From: Xanthomarina sp035306705
Lineage (GTDB): Bacteria > Bacteroidota > Bacteroidia > Flavobacteriales > Flavobacteriaceae
Assembly (NCBI RefSeq): GCF_035306705.1
Contig: NZ_DATGNO010000005.1
Span: 1 to 24,649, forward strand
Length of the DNA stretch: 24,649 nucleotides
Direction of reading: 5' to 3'
Numbering within the stretch: the stretch's first letter is position 1; each line of letters opens with the position of its first letter. The translations under genes were made by a program, and so were the position numbers. Below the pieces are notes generated by a model. The model did no database searches, was not told the origin of the DNA, and worked only from the letters and a program-made list of their open reading frames with translations. Below are positions 15,805 to 23,283 of the stretch, one piece after another.

Positions 15805-16731
15805 ATGAGCAAATTAGTAATTGTAGGAACGGTAGCTTTTGATGCTATTGAAACACCTTTTGGAAAAACAGATAAAATTCTTGGAGGCGCTGCCACCTTT
15901 ATAGGCTTAGCAGCTTCACAATTTAATGTGGATGCGGCTGTAGTATCTATAGTTGGAGGCGATTTTCCTAAAGAATATTTAGATTTGTTATCAGATAGAA
16001 ACATCGACATTTCTGGTGTTGAAATCGTAAAAGAGGGGAAAACCTTCTTTTGGAGTGGGAAATATCACAACGACATGAATACACGTGATACGCTAGTAAC
16101 AGAACTAAATGTGCTTGCCGATTTTAATCCTGTAGTTCCAGAAACTTACAAAGATGCCCAAGTAGTTATGTTAGGAAACTTGCATCCCAACGTCCAAATG
16201 AGTGTGTTGGAGCAAATGAACAAGAAACCAAAATTAGTTATTTTAGATACCATGAATTTTTGGATGGACTGTGCTTTAGAAGAATTAAAAGCAGTTATTG
16301 CCAAAGTGGATGTTATTACCATTAACGATGAAGAAGCCCGACAATTAACTGGGGAATATTCTTTAGTGGTTGCAGCTCGAAAAATTCACGCCATGGGTCC
16401 AAAATACGTAGTTATTAAAAAAGGAGAACACGGTGCTTTATTGTTTTATAAAGACAATGTGTTTTATGCACCAGCTTTACCACTTGAAGAGGTTTTTGAT
16501 CCAACAGGAGCGGGAGATACCTTTGCGGGAGGATTTGCTGGATATTTAGCAAAAACGGAGGATGTATCTTTCGAGAATATGAAAAATGCCGTTATTTATG
16601 GTTCAACTTTAGCATCTTTTTGCGTAGAAAAGTTTGGAACCGAAAGAATGATTGGCTTAAAAAGTAAGGAGGTACATCAACGCCTACAACAGTTTAAGAG
16701 TTTAACACAATTCGATATAGAATTAACATAA
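15805..16731 (+). CDS. PfkB-family carbohydrate/nucleoside kinase
   Basis: This 308-residue ribokinase-fold protein phosphorylates a sugar or nucleoside. The N-terminal glycine-rich region (DKILGGAATFIGLAASQF) and the ATP-site PfkB signature 2, DPTGAGDTFAGGFAGY (232-247), are intact, with D238 as the catalytic base. VITINDEEA and VVIKKGEHGALLF match the nucleotide-binding region. The substrate cannot be read from sequence; adenosine-, ribo- and fructo-kinase-like members all share these motifs. It lies directly before a PurF-like gene, which hints at ribose or nucleoside metabolism, but a strong terminator separates the two. It has its own promoter box at 15741. Confidence 0.9.
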   Translation: MSKLVIVGTVAFDAIETPFGKTDKILGGAATFIGLAASQFNVDAAVVSIVGGDFPKEYLDLLSDRNIDISGVEIVKEGKTFFWSGKYHNDMNTRDTLVTELNVLADFNPVVPETYKDAQVVMLGNLHPNVQMSVLEQMNKKPKLVILDTMNFWMDCALEELKAVIAKVDVITINDEEARQLTGEYSLVVAARKIHAMGPKYVVIKKGEHGALLFYKDNVFYAPALPLEEVFDPTGAGDTFAGGFAGYLAKTEDVSFENMKNAVIYGSTLASFCVEKFGTERMIGLKSKEVHQRLQQFKSLTQFDIELT

Positions 16732-16763
16732 AAAAAACGCGCTCAAATTTGAGCGCGTTTTTT
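16732..16763 (+). terminator. Intrinsic terminator after the PfkB-family kinase gene
   Basis: CGCGCTCAAA (16738-16747) followed at once by TTTGAGCGCG (16748-16757) is a perfect 20-base palindrome, flanked by A-runs and a T-run (16758-16763). It is the strongest terminator in the window and could work in both directions. It starts right after the kinase stop. Confidence 0.9.
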
Positions 16764-16823
16764 ATTTTGAACTCCTTGTTTAAGAGTTTCAGAACCTTAT
16801 AAACATAACACACACAATAAATC

Positions 16824-18722
16824 ATGAGCGACGCTTTAAAACACGAATGTGGAATAGCACACATTAGACTTTTAAAACCTTTGGAATTTTACCATGAAAA
16901 ATATGGTACCGCATTTTATGGGGTCAATAAAATGTATCTTTTAATGGAAAAACAGCACAATCGAGGGCAAGATGGTGCCGGTTTTGCAAGTATTAAGTTA
17001 GATACTCTGCCTGGAGAGCGTTATATAAGTAGAGTACGTTCGATCGCTCAACAGCCCATTCAAGATATATTTGCACAAATAAACAACAGAATTAATAGAG
17101 AAATGTTGCAGCATCCTGAATACAAAGATGATGTAGCACTTCAAAAAAAGAAATTACCATATATAGGCGAAGTATTGCTCGGTCATGTTAGATATGGCAC
17201 TTTTGGAAAAAATAGTGTGGAAAATGTACATCCGTTTTTAAGACAAAATAACTGGATGCACAGAAATTTGATTCTTGCCGGAAACTTTAACATGACCAAT
17301 GTTAATGAGTTATTTGAAGAATTGATTAGAATTGGGCAGCATCCAAAAGAAATGGCAGATACCATTACTATTATGGAGAAAATAGGGCACTTCTTAGATG
17401 ATGCCGTGGCCAAAAAATATAAACAGCTTAAAAAAGAAGGCTATAGTAAAAACGAATGTTCTCCATTAATTGCCGAAAGACTTAATGTGGCCAAGATCTT
17501 AAAACGCTCTTCAAAAAACTGGGATGGAGGTTATGCTATGGCTGGACTTCTTGGACATGGAGATTCCTTTGTTTTAAGAGATCCAGCAGGAATTAGACCT
17601 GTTTACCACTATAAAGACGATGAAGTTGTAGTTGTAGCATCCGAGAGACCTGTTATACAAACCGTGTTTAATGTGGCTTTTGAAGATGTACACGAATTGG
17701 AGCCAGGACATGCTATTATTACCCAAAAATCTGGTGAAATGAAAATCCAAAAAATCATTGAACCATTAGAAAGAAAGGCTTGTTCCTTTGAGCGAATTTA
17801 TTTTTCCAGAGGAAGTGACGCAGAAATATATCAAGAACGAAAAACTTTAGGGAAATTATTAATGCCTAAAGTTTTGGAAGCTATTGATTACGATACCAAA
17901 AACACCGTATTTTCTTATATTCCAAATACAGCGGAAACATCCTTTTTTGGAATGATAGAAACTGTGGAAGAACATTTAAACAAAAAGAAAACACAAGCTA
18001 TTTTAGAGGGTAATGGAAAACTATCTGCAGAAAGAGTAACTCAAATTTTATCTGAAAGACCTCGAATTGAGAAAATAGCTGTTAAAGATGTTAAATTGCG
18101 AACGTTTATAACGGAAGATAGTAGTCGTGACGACTTGGTTGCCCATGTTTATGATGTGACCTATGGTGTAATTAAGCCAACCGATAACTTAGTGATTATA
18201 GATGATAGTATTGTAAGGGGAACTACCTTAAAAAACAGTATTATTAAAATGATGGATCGCTTGCATCCTAAAAAAATAGTAGTCGTGTCCTCGGCACCAC
18301 AAATACGTTATCCAGATTGTTACGGAATAGACATGGCTAGATTAGAAGATTTAATAGCTTTTAGAGCCCTGTTGGAATTATTGAAAGAAAACAACAAATA
18401 CCATATGGTAAAAGAGGTGTACGACAAATGCAAAGCTCAAGTGGAATTAGCCGATAAGGACGTTAGAAACTTTGTTAAAGATCTTTATTCTGAGTTTTCC
18501 GCTGAAGCTATTTCTGATAAAATCGCCGAATTGATATGCGACTCTGATGTGAAAGCTGAAGTTAAAGCTATTTTTCAACCTGTGGAGAACCTACATAAAG
18601 CTTGTCCTAAAAATTTAGGAGATTGGTACTTTACTGGAAATTATCCGACACCTGGCGGTAATCGTGTGGTTAATAAGGCTTTTATTAATTTTTATGAAGG
18701 AATAAAAGAACGCGCCTACTAG
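16824..18722 (+). CDS. Long PurF-like amidophosphoribosyltransferase (class II glutamine amidotransferase + PRTase)
   Basis: PurF makes phosphoribosylamine from PRPP and glutamine. Here 632 residues carry an Ntn glutaminase domain with probable nucleophile C9 after an eight-residue leader (MSDALKHE), likely removed as in B. subtilis PurF, and HNRGQDGAG at 45-53. The PRTase domain keeps the PRPP loop VIIDDSIVRGTT (457-468). The protein is some 130-160 residues longer than ordinary PurF. Usual blocks are altered: FARPDS appears as FSRGSD (328-332 region) and VPDSS as IPNTAETS, and about 40 extra residues precede the PRPP loop. It is probably a Bacteroidota-specific paralog rather than the standard PurF; its product is uncertain. 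The upstream terminator implies its own promoter, not recognised. Confidence 0.88.
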   Translation: MSDALKHECGIAHIRLLKPLEFYHEKYGTAFYGVNKMYLLMEKQHNRGQDGAGFASIKLDTLPGERYISRVRSIAQQPIQDIFAQINNRINREMLQHPEYKDDVALQKKKLPYIGEVLLGHVRYGTFGKNSVENVHPFLRQNNWMHRNLILAGNFNMTNVNELFEELIRIGQHPKEMADTITIMEKIGHFLDDAVAKKYKQLKKEGYSKNECSPLIAERLNVAKILKRSSKNWDGGYAMAGLLGHGDSFVLRDPAGIRPVYHYKDDEVVVVASERPVIQTVFNVAFEDVHELEPGHAIITQKSGEMKIQKIIEPLERKACSFERIYFSRGSDAEIYQERKTLGKLLMPKVLEAIDYDTKNTVFSYIPNTAETSFFGMIETVEEHLNKKKTQAILEGNGKLSAERVTQILSERPRIEKIAVKDVKLRTFITEDSSRDDLVAHVYDVTYGVIKPTDNLVIIDDSIVRGTTLKNSIIKMMDRLHPKKIVVVSSAPQIRYPDCYGIDMARLEDLIAFRALLELLKENNKYHMVKEVYDKCKAQVELADKDVRNFVKDLYSEFSAEAISDKIAELICDSDVKAEVKAIFQPVENLHKACPKNLGDWYFTGNYPTPGGNRVVNKAFINFYEGIKERAY

Positions 18723-18836
18723 TTTAAAAACAAAGCTAAAATATTAGAAATAAACTGTTTGTCTAACAAAATCTGTCTTTTAACCGATTTTCTTACTGTT
18801 TATCTAAAATATTGAAATTTATAAATAAAATAAAAC

Positions 18837-18844
18837 TACTTTAG
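18837..18844 (+). promoter_or_regulatory. Promoter -7-like box of sRNA copy 1
   Basis: TACTTTAG differs from TAnnTTTG at one position and lies 3 nt before the first paired base of the RNA hairpin. A TTG at 18812-18814 is 22 bases upstream, within the spacing reported for Flavobacterium promoters. Confidence 0.45.
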
Positions 18845-18847
18845 AGG

Positions 18848-18921
18848 TACCATAACATAAGTAGGTTAAGTTCATGGTAGATTTGGGGCAAAAAAAGGTG
18901 AACTCTCGTTCGCCTTTTTTT
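18848..18921 (+). ncRNA. Predicted small RNA, copy 1
   Basis: A 74-nt unit. TACCAT-AAC-a-TAA (18848-18860) folds on TTA-a-GTT-c-ATGGTA (18866-18879) to give a 12-bp hairpin with an A-A mismatch, a one-base bulge and loop GTAGG. A single-stranded linker GATTTGGGGCA follows, then the terminator GGTGAAC-TCTC-GTTCGCC (18897-18914) and seven T. It is 4 differences from copy 2 at 19086. A frame from the internal ATG exists here but is broken in copy 2, so coding is unlikely. A member of the Rfam Flavo-1 motif is one possibility to test; I cannot confirm it. Confidence 0.7.
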
Positions 18922-19073
18922 ATTTTATACCTTTTTCAAAAAGTTTTCTATTAAATTTATTCTGGGAAAGCGCCTTATTCGATATTTTGTAGCTCTAATA
19001 CAGGTAAATTCTTCTTTTATCCTGATTTATAAGCAGTTTATCTATTTATTTTTTTTTAGAGTGAAGAGCATTA

Positions 19074-19081
19074 TATATTTG
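19074..19081 (+). promoter_or_regulatory. Promoter -7 box of sRNA copy 2
   Basis: TATATTTG is a perfect TAnnTTTG match, 4 nt before the first base of the hairpin. It is at nearly the same offset as the copy 1 box. No clear TTG -33 box is present; the upstream region is T-rich. Confidence 0.55.
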
Positions 19082-19085
19082 GTCT

Positions 19086-19156
19086 TACCATAACATAAGT
19101 AGGTTAAGTTTATGGTAGATTTGGGGCAAAAAAGGTGAACACTCGTTCACCTTTTT
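19086..19156 (+). ncRNA. Predicted small RNA, copy 2
   Basis: A 71-nt unit with the same plan as copy 1: hairpin TACCAT...ATGGTA (19086-19117) with loop GTAGG, linker GATTTGGGGCA, and terminator GGTGAAC-ACTC-GTTCACC (19134-19151) with five T. Compared with copy 1, one change is in the predicted bulge (C to T), one is the A-run length, one is in the terminator loop, and one turns a G-U pair into A-U. The stems are thus preserved. A perfect TAnnTTTG box stands just upstream. Confidence 0.72.
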
Positions 19157-19204
19157 CATTTATAGTCCACACGTAAGTGAGAATCTACTGACTTACTTAT
19201 CTTT

Positions 19205-19315
19205 TTAACGAAGTTCAACGATTATATCAATTTCCATTGGCTCACGAAGTTTTTTCATCATCATATAAACACTTGGCTGTCTAATTCCAAAGTCATTAAT
19301 TCCAATCGTTTCATT
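19205..19315 (-). pseudogene. C-terminal remnant of a YceI-like protein
   Basis: On the minus strand an open frame of 36 codons ends in TAA at 19207-19205 and is closed upstream by a stop at 19318-19316. It has no plausible start of its own. The translation contains GINDFGIRQPSVYMM and ends REPMEIDIIVELR, which resembles the last strands of YceI-family lipid-binding proteins (FGI..PS... then a final amphipathic strand). The rest of the gene is absent; the sod terminator lies directly upstream. This is a decayed fragment. The family assignment is moderate. Confidence 0.5.
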
Positions 19316-19321
19316 TTATCC

Positions 19322-19355
19322 AAAAAAAAAGCAAACCCCTTCAGATTTGCTTTTT
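19322..19355 (-). terminator. Intrinsic terminator of the superoxide dismutase gene
   Basis: AAAAAGCAAA (19326-19335) and TTTGCTTTTT (19346-19355) pair around a 10-nt loop. Read on the minus strand, the structure ends in a run of nine T, 24 bases past the sod stop. Confidence 0.8.
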
Positions 19356-19378
19356 GACTTTTTATATAAGTTTTTTAC

Positions 19379-19987
19379 TTATTTAGCCTCTGCATAACGT
19401 CTTTCAACTTCATTCCAGTTAATAACGTTAAAGAACGCATTAATATAATCTGGTCTTCTGTTTTGGTAGTTTAAATAGTAAGCATGTTCCCAAACGTCTA
19501 AACCTAAAATTGGCGTACCACCACATCCAGTTCCTGGCATTAATGGATTGTCTTGGTTTGGTGTAGAACAAACTTCTACTTTTCCTCCTTTGTGTACACA
19601 TAGCCAAGCCCAACCAGAACCAAATTGTGTGGCAGCTGCTTTGCTAAACTTTTCCTTAAAATCTTCAACTGAACCATAAGCCGCTTCAATAGCGTCCTTT
19701 AATGGACCAGATAAACGCCCTTTTCCTTCAGGATTCATTACATCCCAGAATAGAGAGTGGTTGTAAAAACCTCCACCATTATTTCTAACAGCTTTATTGT
19801 CCATGTCTAAATTAATTAGAATGTTTTCAATGGTTTTTCCGCTTAAATCCGTGCCTTCAATAGCAGCGTTTAAATTGTTGGTGTATCCTTGATGGTGTTT
19901 AGAATGGTGTATTTCCATTGTTCTTGCGTCTATATGAGGCTCTAAAGCGTCATATGCGTATTTTAATTTCGGTAAATCGAAAGCCAT
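19379..19987 (-). CDS. sodA: Superoxide dismutase, Mn-type signature
   Basis: Converts superoxide to hydrogen peroxide and oxygen. The 202 residues have all four metal ligands: H27 (MEIHHSKHH), H77 (YNHSLFW), D164 and H168 (LDVWEHAYYLNYQN). The residues that usually separate the metal types point to manganese: Gly73 in GGGFYNH rather than Gln, and Gln145 in TPNQDNP rather than Ala/His. A cambialistic enzyme is possible. There is no signal peptide, so it is cytoplasmic. It is monocistronic, with a TAAATTTG box upstream and a terminator downstream. It is divergent from the helicase-nuclease gene. Confidence 0.95.
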   Translation of the reverse strand: MAFDLPKLKYAYDALEPHIDARTMEIHHSKHHQGYTNNLNAAIEGTDLSGKTIENILINLDMDNKAVRNNGGGFYNHSLFWDVMNPEGKGRLSGPLKDAIEAAYGSVEDFKEKFSKAAATQFGSGWAWLCVHKGGKVEVCSTPNQDNPLMPGTGCGGTPILGLDVWEHAYYLNYQNRRPDYINAFFNVINWNEVERRYAEAK

Positions 19988-20025
19988 AATATATGTGTTT
20001 TTAATTGTTAATATTTAATTCATTC

Positions 20026-20033
20026 AAATTTAC
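20026..20033 (-). promoter_or_regulatory. Promoter -7 box for sodA
   Basis: On the minus strand the sequence reads TAAATTTG, matching TAnnTTTG, 38 bases before the sod ATG. No clear -33 TTG was found. Its presence argues that 20005-20112 is a noncoding spacer rather than the start of the helicase gene. Confidence 0.5.
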
Positions 20034-20112
20034 GGATAAATCACAGGAATTAAAAATAATAAATACCTATCAAATCATCGATAGTCTTTATCTTGTGTCA
20101 AATTTCTGTTTT

Positions 20113-23100
20113 ATGGATAATAAAAGTACTTTTTTGGTGTATAATGCTTCGGCAGGAAGTGGAAAAACGTTTACGCTTGTAAAAGAGTACTTAAAAATTC
20201 TTTTAAAATCGCCTTTTAACGATGCTTTTAAGAACATTTTGGCCATAACCTTCACCAATAAGGCTGCCAGTGAAATGAAGGAACGTATTGTTGAAACTTT
20301 AACTGCGTTTTCTTCCGAAGAAATTTTAGAGTATCCAAACCACATGTTTTTAATTATTTGTGACGAATTAGGAATGGACGCCGAGGCGATTCATGAGAAA
20401 TCTAAAAAAATATTAAATTCCATTGTATACAATTATGCGGCGTTTGATATTTCTACCATAGATGGTTTTACACATAGAATTATTAGAACTTTTGCCTACG
20501 ATTTAAAATTGCCCTTGAATTTTGAAGTAGAACTGGATCAGGATACTTTATTAAATGAAGCTGTAGATCGATTAATAGCTAAGGCAGGAACTGAAAAAGA
20601 ACTCACTAAAATCTTGGTAGATTTTGCTATTGAAAAAGCGGACGACGATAAAAGCTGGGATGTTTCGTTCGATTTCAATAAGATTTCAAAACTTCTTGTT
20701 GGTGAAGATGATATGCCATTCATTAATACACTAAAAGATAAAACCCTTGACGATTTTAAAGCTCTAAAAAATCAATTAAGAGCAGATCTTAAAACGACTC
20801 ATGAACTACTTGTGCAACAAGCTCAAGGTGTTTTGACCCTGATTGAAGAAAGTAGTTTGCAATTTGACGATTTTTCCGGAAGCTTCTTACCCAAACATTT
20901 TCAAAAGTTGGCAGAAGCTAATTTTGCAGTTAATTTTGAGGCAAAATGGCAAGAAGATTTAGACAGCAAAACCTTGTACCCGAAACGTGTTTCGCCAGAT
21001 ATTGCATCTATAATTGAAACGATTCAGCCTCAAATCGCGACCGCTTTTAGCGCTACTAAAAAAGCACTTTTTCATTATAAGTTTTTAACAGCTTGTTATA
21101 GAAACATGACGCCCTTATCCGTTTTGAATGCGATTAATAAGGAACTAAATAACTTAAAGGAAGAACAGAACAAAGTGCTTATTTCGGAGTTTAATGCACT
21201 TATTAGTAAAGAAATAAAGAATCAGCCAACACCCTTTATTTATGAGCGCTTAGGGGATAAATTCAAACATTATTTTATAGATGAATTTCAAGACACCTCA
21301 GTTTTGCAATGGGAAAACCTAAAACCCTTAATAGACAACAGCCTTTCTCAAGAAAATAATAACGACCAAAAAGGCTCTGTAATGCTGGTAGGAGATGCCA
21401 AACAAGCCATTTATAGATGGCGAGGAGGAAAAGCAGAGCAGTTTATAAATTTATTTAACAAAGCAAATAGTCCGTTTCAAGTTTCGCAAGAGGTGATTAC
21501 CTTACCACAAAATTTTAGAAGTTTTCAAGAAGTTTTAAAGTTTAATAATGGATTTTTTGAGTTTTTATCCCAATCTAAATTAAGCGACAAAAATTATGCG
21601 GAATTGTATCAAACATCCTATCAAGAACCTACTAAAGAGAATGAAGGTTATGTGAGTTTGGAGTTTTTGGATATTGAAAAGGAAGACGACACCTTTCAGG
21701 TATATACCGAAAAAACCTTTGAACGAATTCAATTCGTATTGGATAATGGTTTTGATTACAGCGATATTTGCATTCTTGTAAGAAGGAAAAAAGAAGGGAT
21801 TGCCATTGCTAATTATTTAAATGAACAGCAAATTCCCCTAATATCATCAGAAACCTTATTGTTAATAAACTCTCCCGAAGTCGGTTTTATAATTAATTTT
21901 TTAAAACTCTTGCAAGAACCTAGAAACAACGAAATTAAGATCCAAGTTTTAAATTATTTGGCAGCTGTTTTTAAGATTGAAGACAAACATGCTTTTTTTG
22001 AAAGCCATCTTAAATTGGAATTGGCAGACGTATTAAAACAACTGGAAACCTATGACATCTATATAAACCATAACCAATTATTGCAATTGTCCTTATTTGA
22101 ATTGGCAGAAACTGTGGTTAGAGATTTTAAATTAGTAAAAAGTTCCAATGCTTATGTGCAGTATTTTTTAGATTTTGTGTTTGAGTATTCCCAGAAAAAA
22201 CTATCAGATTTGGCTGGATTCATCGAGCACTTCGAAAAAAAGCAAGACAATCTAAGTATTGTGTCTCCTTCCGGACAAGAAGCTGTGCAAATAATGACCA
22301 TCCATAAGTCTAAAGGATTGGAATTTCCTGTGGTCATCTTTCCGTTTGCCGACTTAGACATTTACAGAGAAATTGAACCAAAGGAGTGGTTCCCGTTAAA
22401 TAGAGAGAGTTTTCAGGATTTTCCATATACTCTATTGAATTTTAATAAGGATTTTGAGTATTTTGGGGACATCGGACAACAGATTTATAACGAACATCGC
22501 GCAGAACAAGAACTGGATAATATTAATTTACTTTATGTAACTTTAACTAGAGCTGTAGAGCAATTGCATATTATATCTAAAAAAGATGTGAAAGCGAAAG
22601 GGGAAGTCAATGATAAAACCTATTCAGGATTTTTAATCAGCTATCTGATGCATTTAAATTTATGGCATGAGAACCAAATGATTTATAATTTTGGAAACCC
22701 ATTAAAAACGTTTAAAAACGAGTCTATATCAATAGATACAATAGAACAAACCCGTTTTATTTCAACTCCAAAACACGAGCACAACATAAAAATTGTTACT
22801 AATTCTGGATATTTGTGGGATACGGCGCAAGAAGACGCCTTAGAAAAAGGAAATTTGATTCATAATATCATGTCTCAAATAAAATCACAGATGGATGTGG
22901 ATTTTGTTCTGGACGATTTCATGGACGCCAATATAATTTCTGCAGATCAGGCTGAGGTTTTAAAAAAGATTGTATTAGACATTGTTAACCATGTTCAATT
23001 AAATTCTTATTTTAATGCAGAAGGATCTGTTTATAACGAACGTGATATTTTAGCAAAATCTGGAAGAATGTATCGCCCGGATAGATTGGTTTTTGAAACT

Positions 23101-23262
23101 GAAAACAATGTGGCTTTAATAGACTATAAAACAGGAGCAGAAGATAAAAAACATTTAAAACAATTAGAGGAATATGAAAATATTTTGATGGAGATGGATA
23201 TAAAAGTGACAAAAAAAATACTTGTATATATAAATGATAGTATTGAAGTAAAAGAATTTTAA
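20113..23262 (+). CDS. UvrD/RecB-like helicase with C-terminal PD-(D/E)xK nuclease (AddA-type)
   Basis: This superfamily I DNA helicase-nuclease probably processes double-strand ends for recombination. An upstream ATG at 20005 would add 36 residues unlike the family and run over the sod promoter; the ATG at 20113 (MDNKSTFLVYNASAGSGKT) puts Walker A at residues 11-19 and gives 1049 residues. Helicase motifs follow: AITFTNKAASEMKERI, FIDEFQDT (D390-E391), VMLVGDAKQAIYRWRGG, LPQNFRS, MTIHKSKGLEFPVVIFP and LLYVTLTRA. The nuclease domain shows KGNLIHNIM, RPDRLVFE (D990) and LIDYKTG (D1004, K1006), so it looks active. The usual AddB-like partner is not next to it in this window. kbl follows 21 nt later. 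Confidence 0.92.
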   Translation: MDNKSTFLVYNASAGSGKTFTLVKEYLKILLKSPFNDAFKNILAITFTNKAASEMKERIVETLTAFSSEEILEYPNHMFLIICDELGMDAEAIHEKSKKILNSIVYNYAAFDISTIDGFTHRIIRTFAYDLKLPLNFEVELDQDTLLNEAVDRLIAKAGTEKELTKILVDFAIEKADDDKSWDVSFDFNKISKLLVGEDDMPFINTLKDKTLDDFKALKNQLRADLKTTHELLVQQAQGVLTLIEESSLQFDDFSGSFLPKHFQKLAEANFAVNFEAKWQEDLDSKTLYPKRVSPDIASIIETIQPQIATAFSATKKALFHYKFLTACYRNMTPLSVLNAINKELNNLKEEQNKVLISEFNALISKEIKNQPTPFIYERLGDKFKHYFIDEFQDTSVLQWENLKPLIDNSLSQENNNDQKGSVMLVGDAKQAIYRWRGGKAEQFINLFNKANSPFQVSQEVITLPQNFRSFQEVLKFNNGFFEFLSQSKLSDKNYAELYQTSYQEPTKENEGYVSLEFLDIEKEDDTFQVYTEKTFERIQFVLDNGFDYSDICILVRRKKEGIAIANYLNEQQIPLISSETLLLINSPEVGFIINFLKLLQEPRNNEIKIQVLNYLAAVFKIEDKHAFFESHLKLELADVLKQLETYDIYINHNQLLQLSLFELAETVVRDFKLVKSSNAYVQYFLDFVFEYSQKKLSDLAGFIEHFEKKQDNLSIVSPSGQEAVQIMTIHKSKGLEFPVVIFPFADLDIYREIEPKEWFPLNRESFQDFPYTLLNFNKDFEYFGDIGQQIYNEHRAEQELDNINLLYVTLTRAVEQLHIISKKDVKAKGEVNDKTYSGFLISYLMHLNLWHENQMIYNFGNPLKTFKNESISIDTIEQTRFISTPKHEHNIKIVTNSGYLWDTAQEDALEKGNLIHNIMSQIKSQMDVDFVLDDFMDANIISADQAEVLKKIVLDIVNHVQLNSYFNAEGSVYNERDILAKSGRMYRPDRLVFETENNVALIDYKTGAEDKKHLKQLEEYENILMEMDIKVTKKILVYINDSIEVKEF

Positions 23263-23283
23263 ATTTGTAAAAACCAAGAACAC

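Larger units (their letters stand above)
18723..19378. other. Intergenic region with twin sRNA genes and a gene remnant
   Basis: This is the longest stretch without an intact protein gene. It holds two near-identical structured units with terminators (18848-18921, 19086-19156) whose similarity extends upstream. It also holds an inverted repeat GTAAGT/ACTTAC (19173-19196), a minus-strand coding remnant (19205-19315) and the sod terminator. Nothing was recognised in 18723-18775 or in most of 18922-19012. Confidence 0.8.

Noticed and set aside
18874..18951. Short reading frame starting at the ATG inside sRNA copy 1 (MVDLGQKK...)
   Set aside because: The same frame in copy 2 stops after eight codons because of a one-base difference in the A-run, while the RNA stems are preserved; no ribosome-binding site is seen.
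19173..19196. Inverted repeat GTAAGT/ACTTAC as a terminator or third sRNA
   Set aside because: Six AT-rich base pairs with a 12-nt loop and no adequate T-run downstream; at most a relic of the terminator of the lost YceI-like gene.
20005..20112. N-terminal extension of the helicase-nuclease from the ATG at 20005
   Set aside because: The extra 36 residues do not resemble the family, the region overlaps the likely sodA promoter, and the ATG at 20113 places Walker A at the expected distance.
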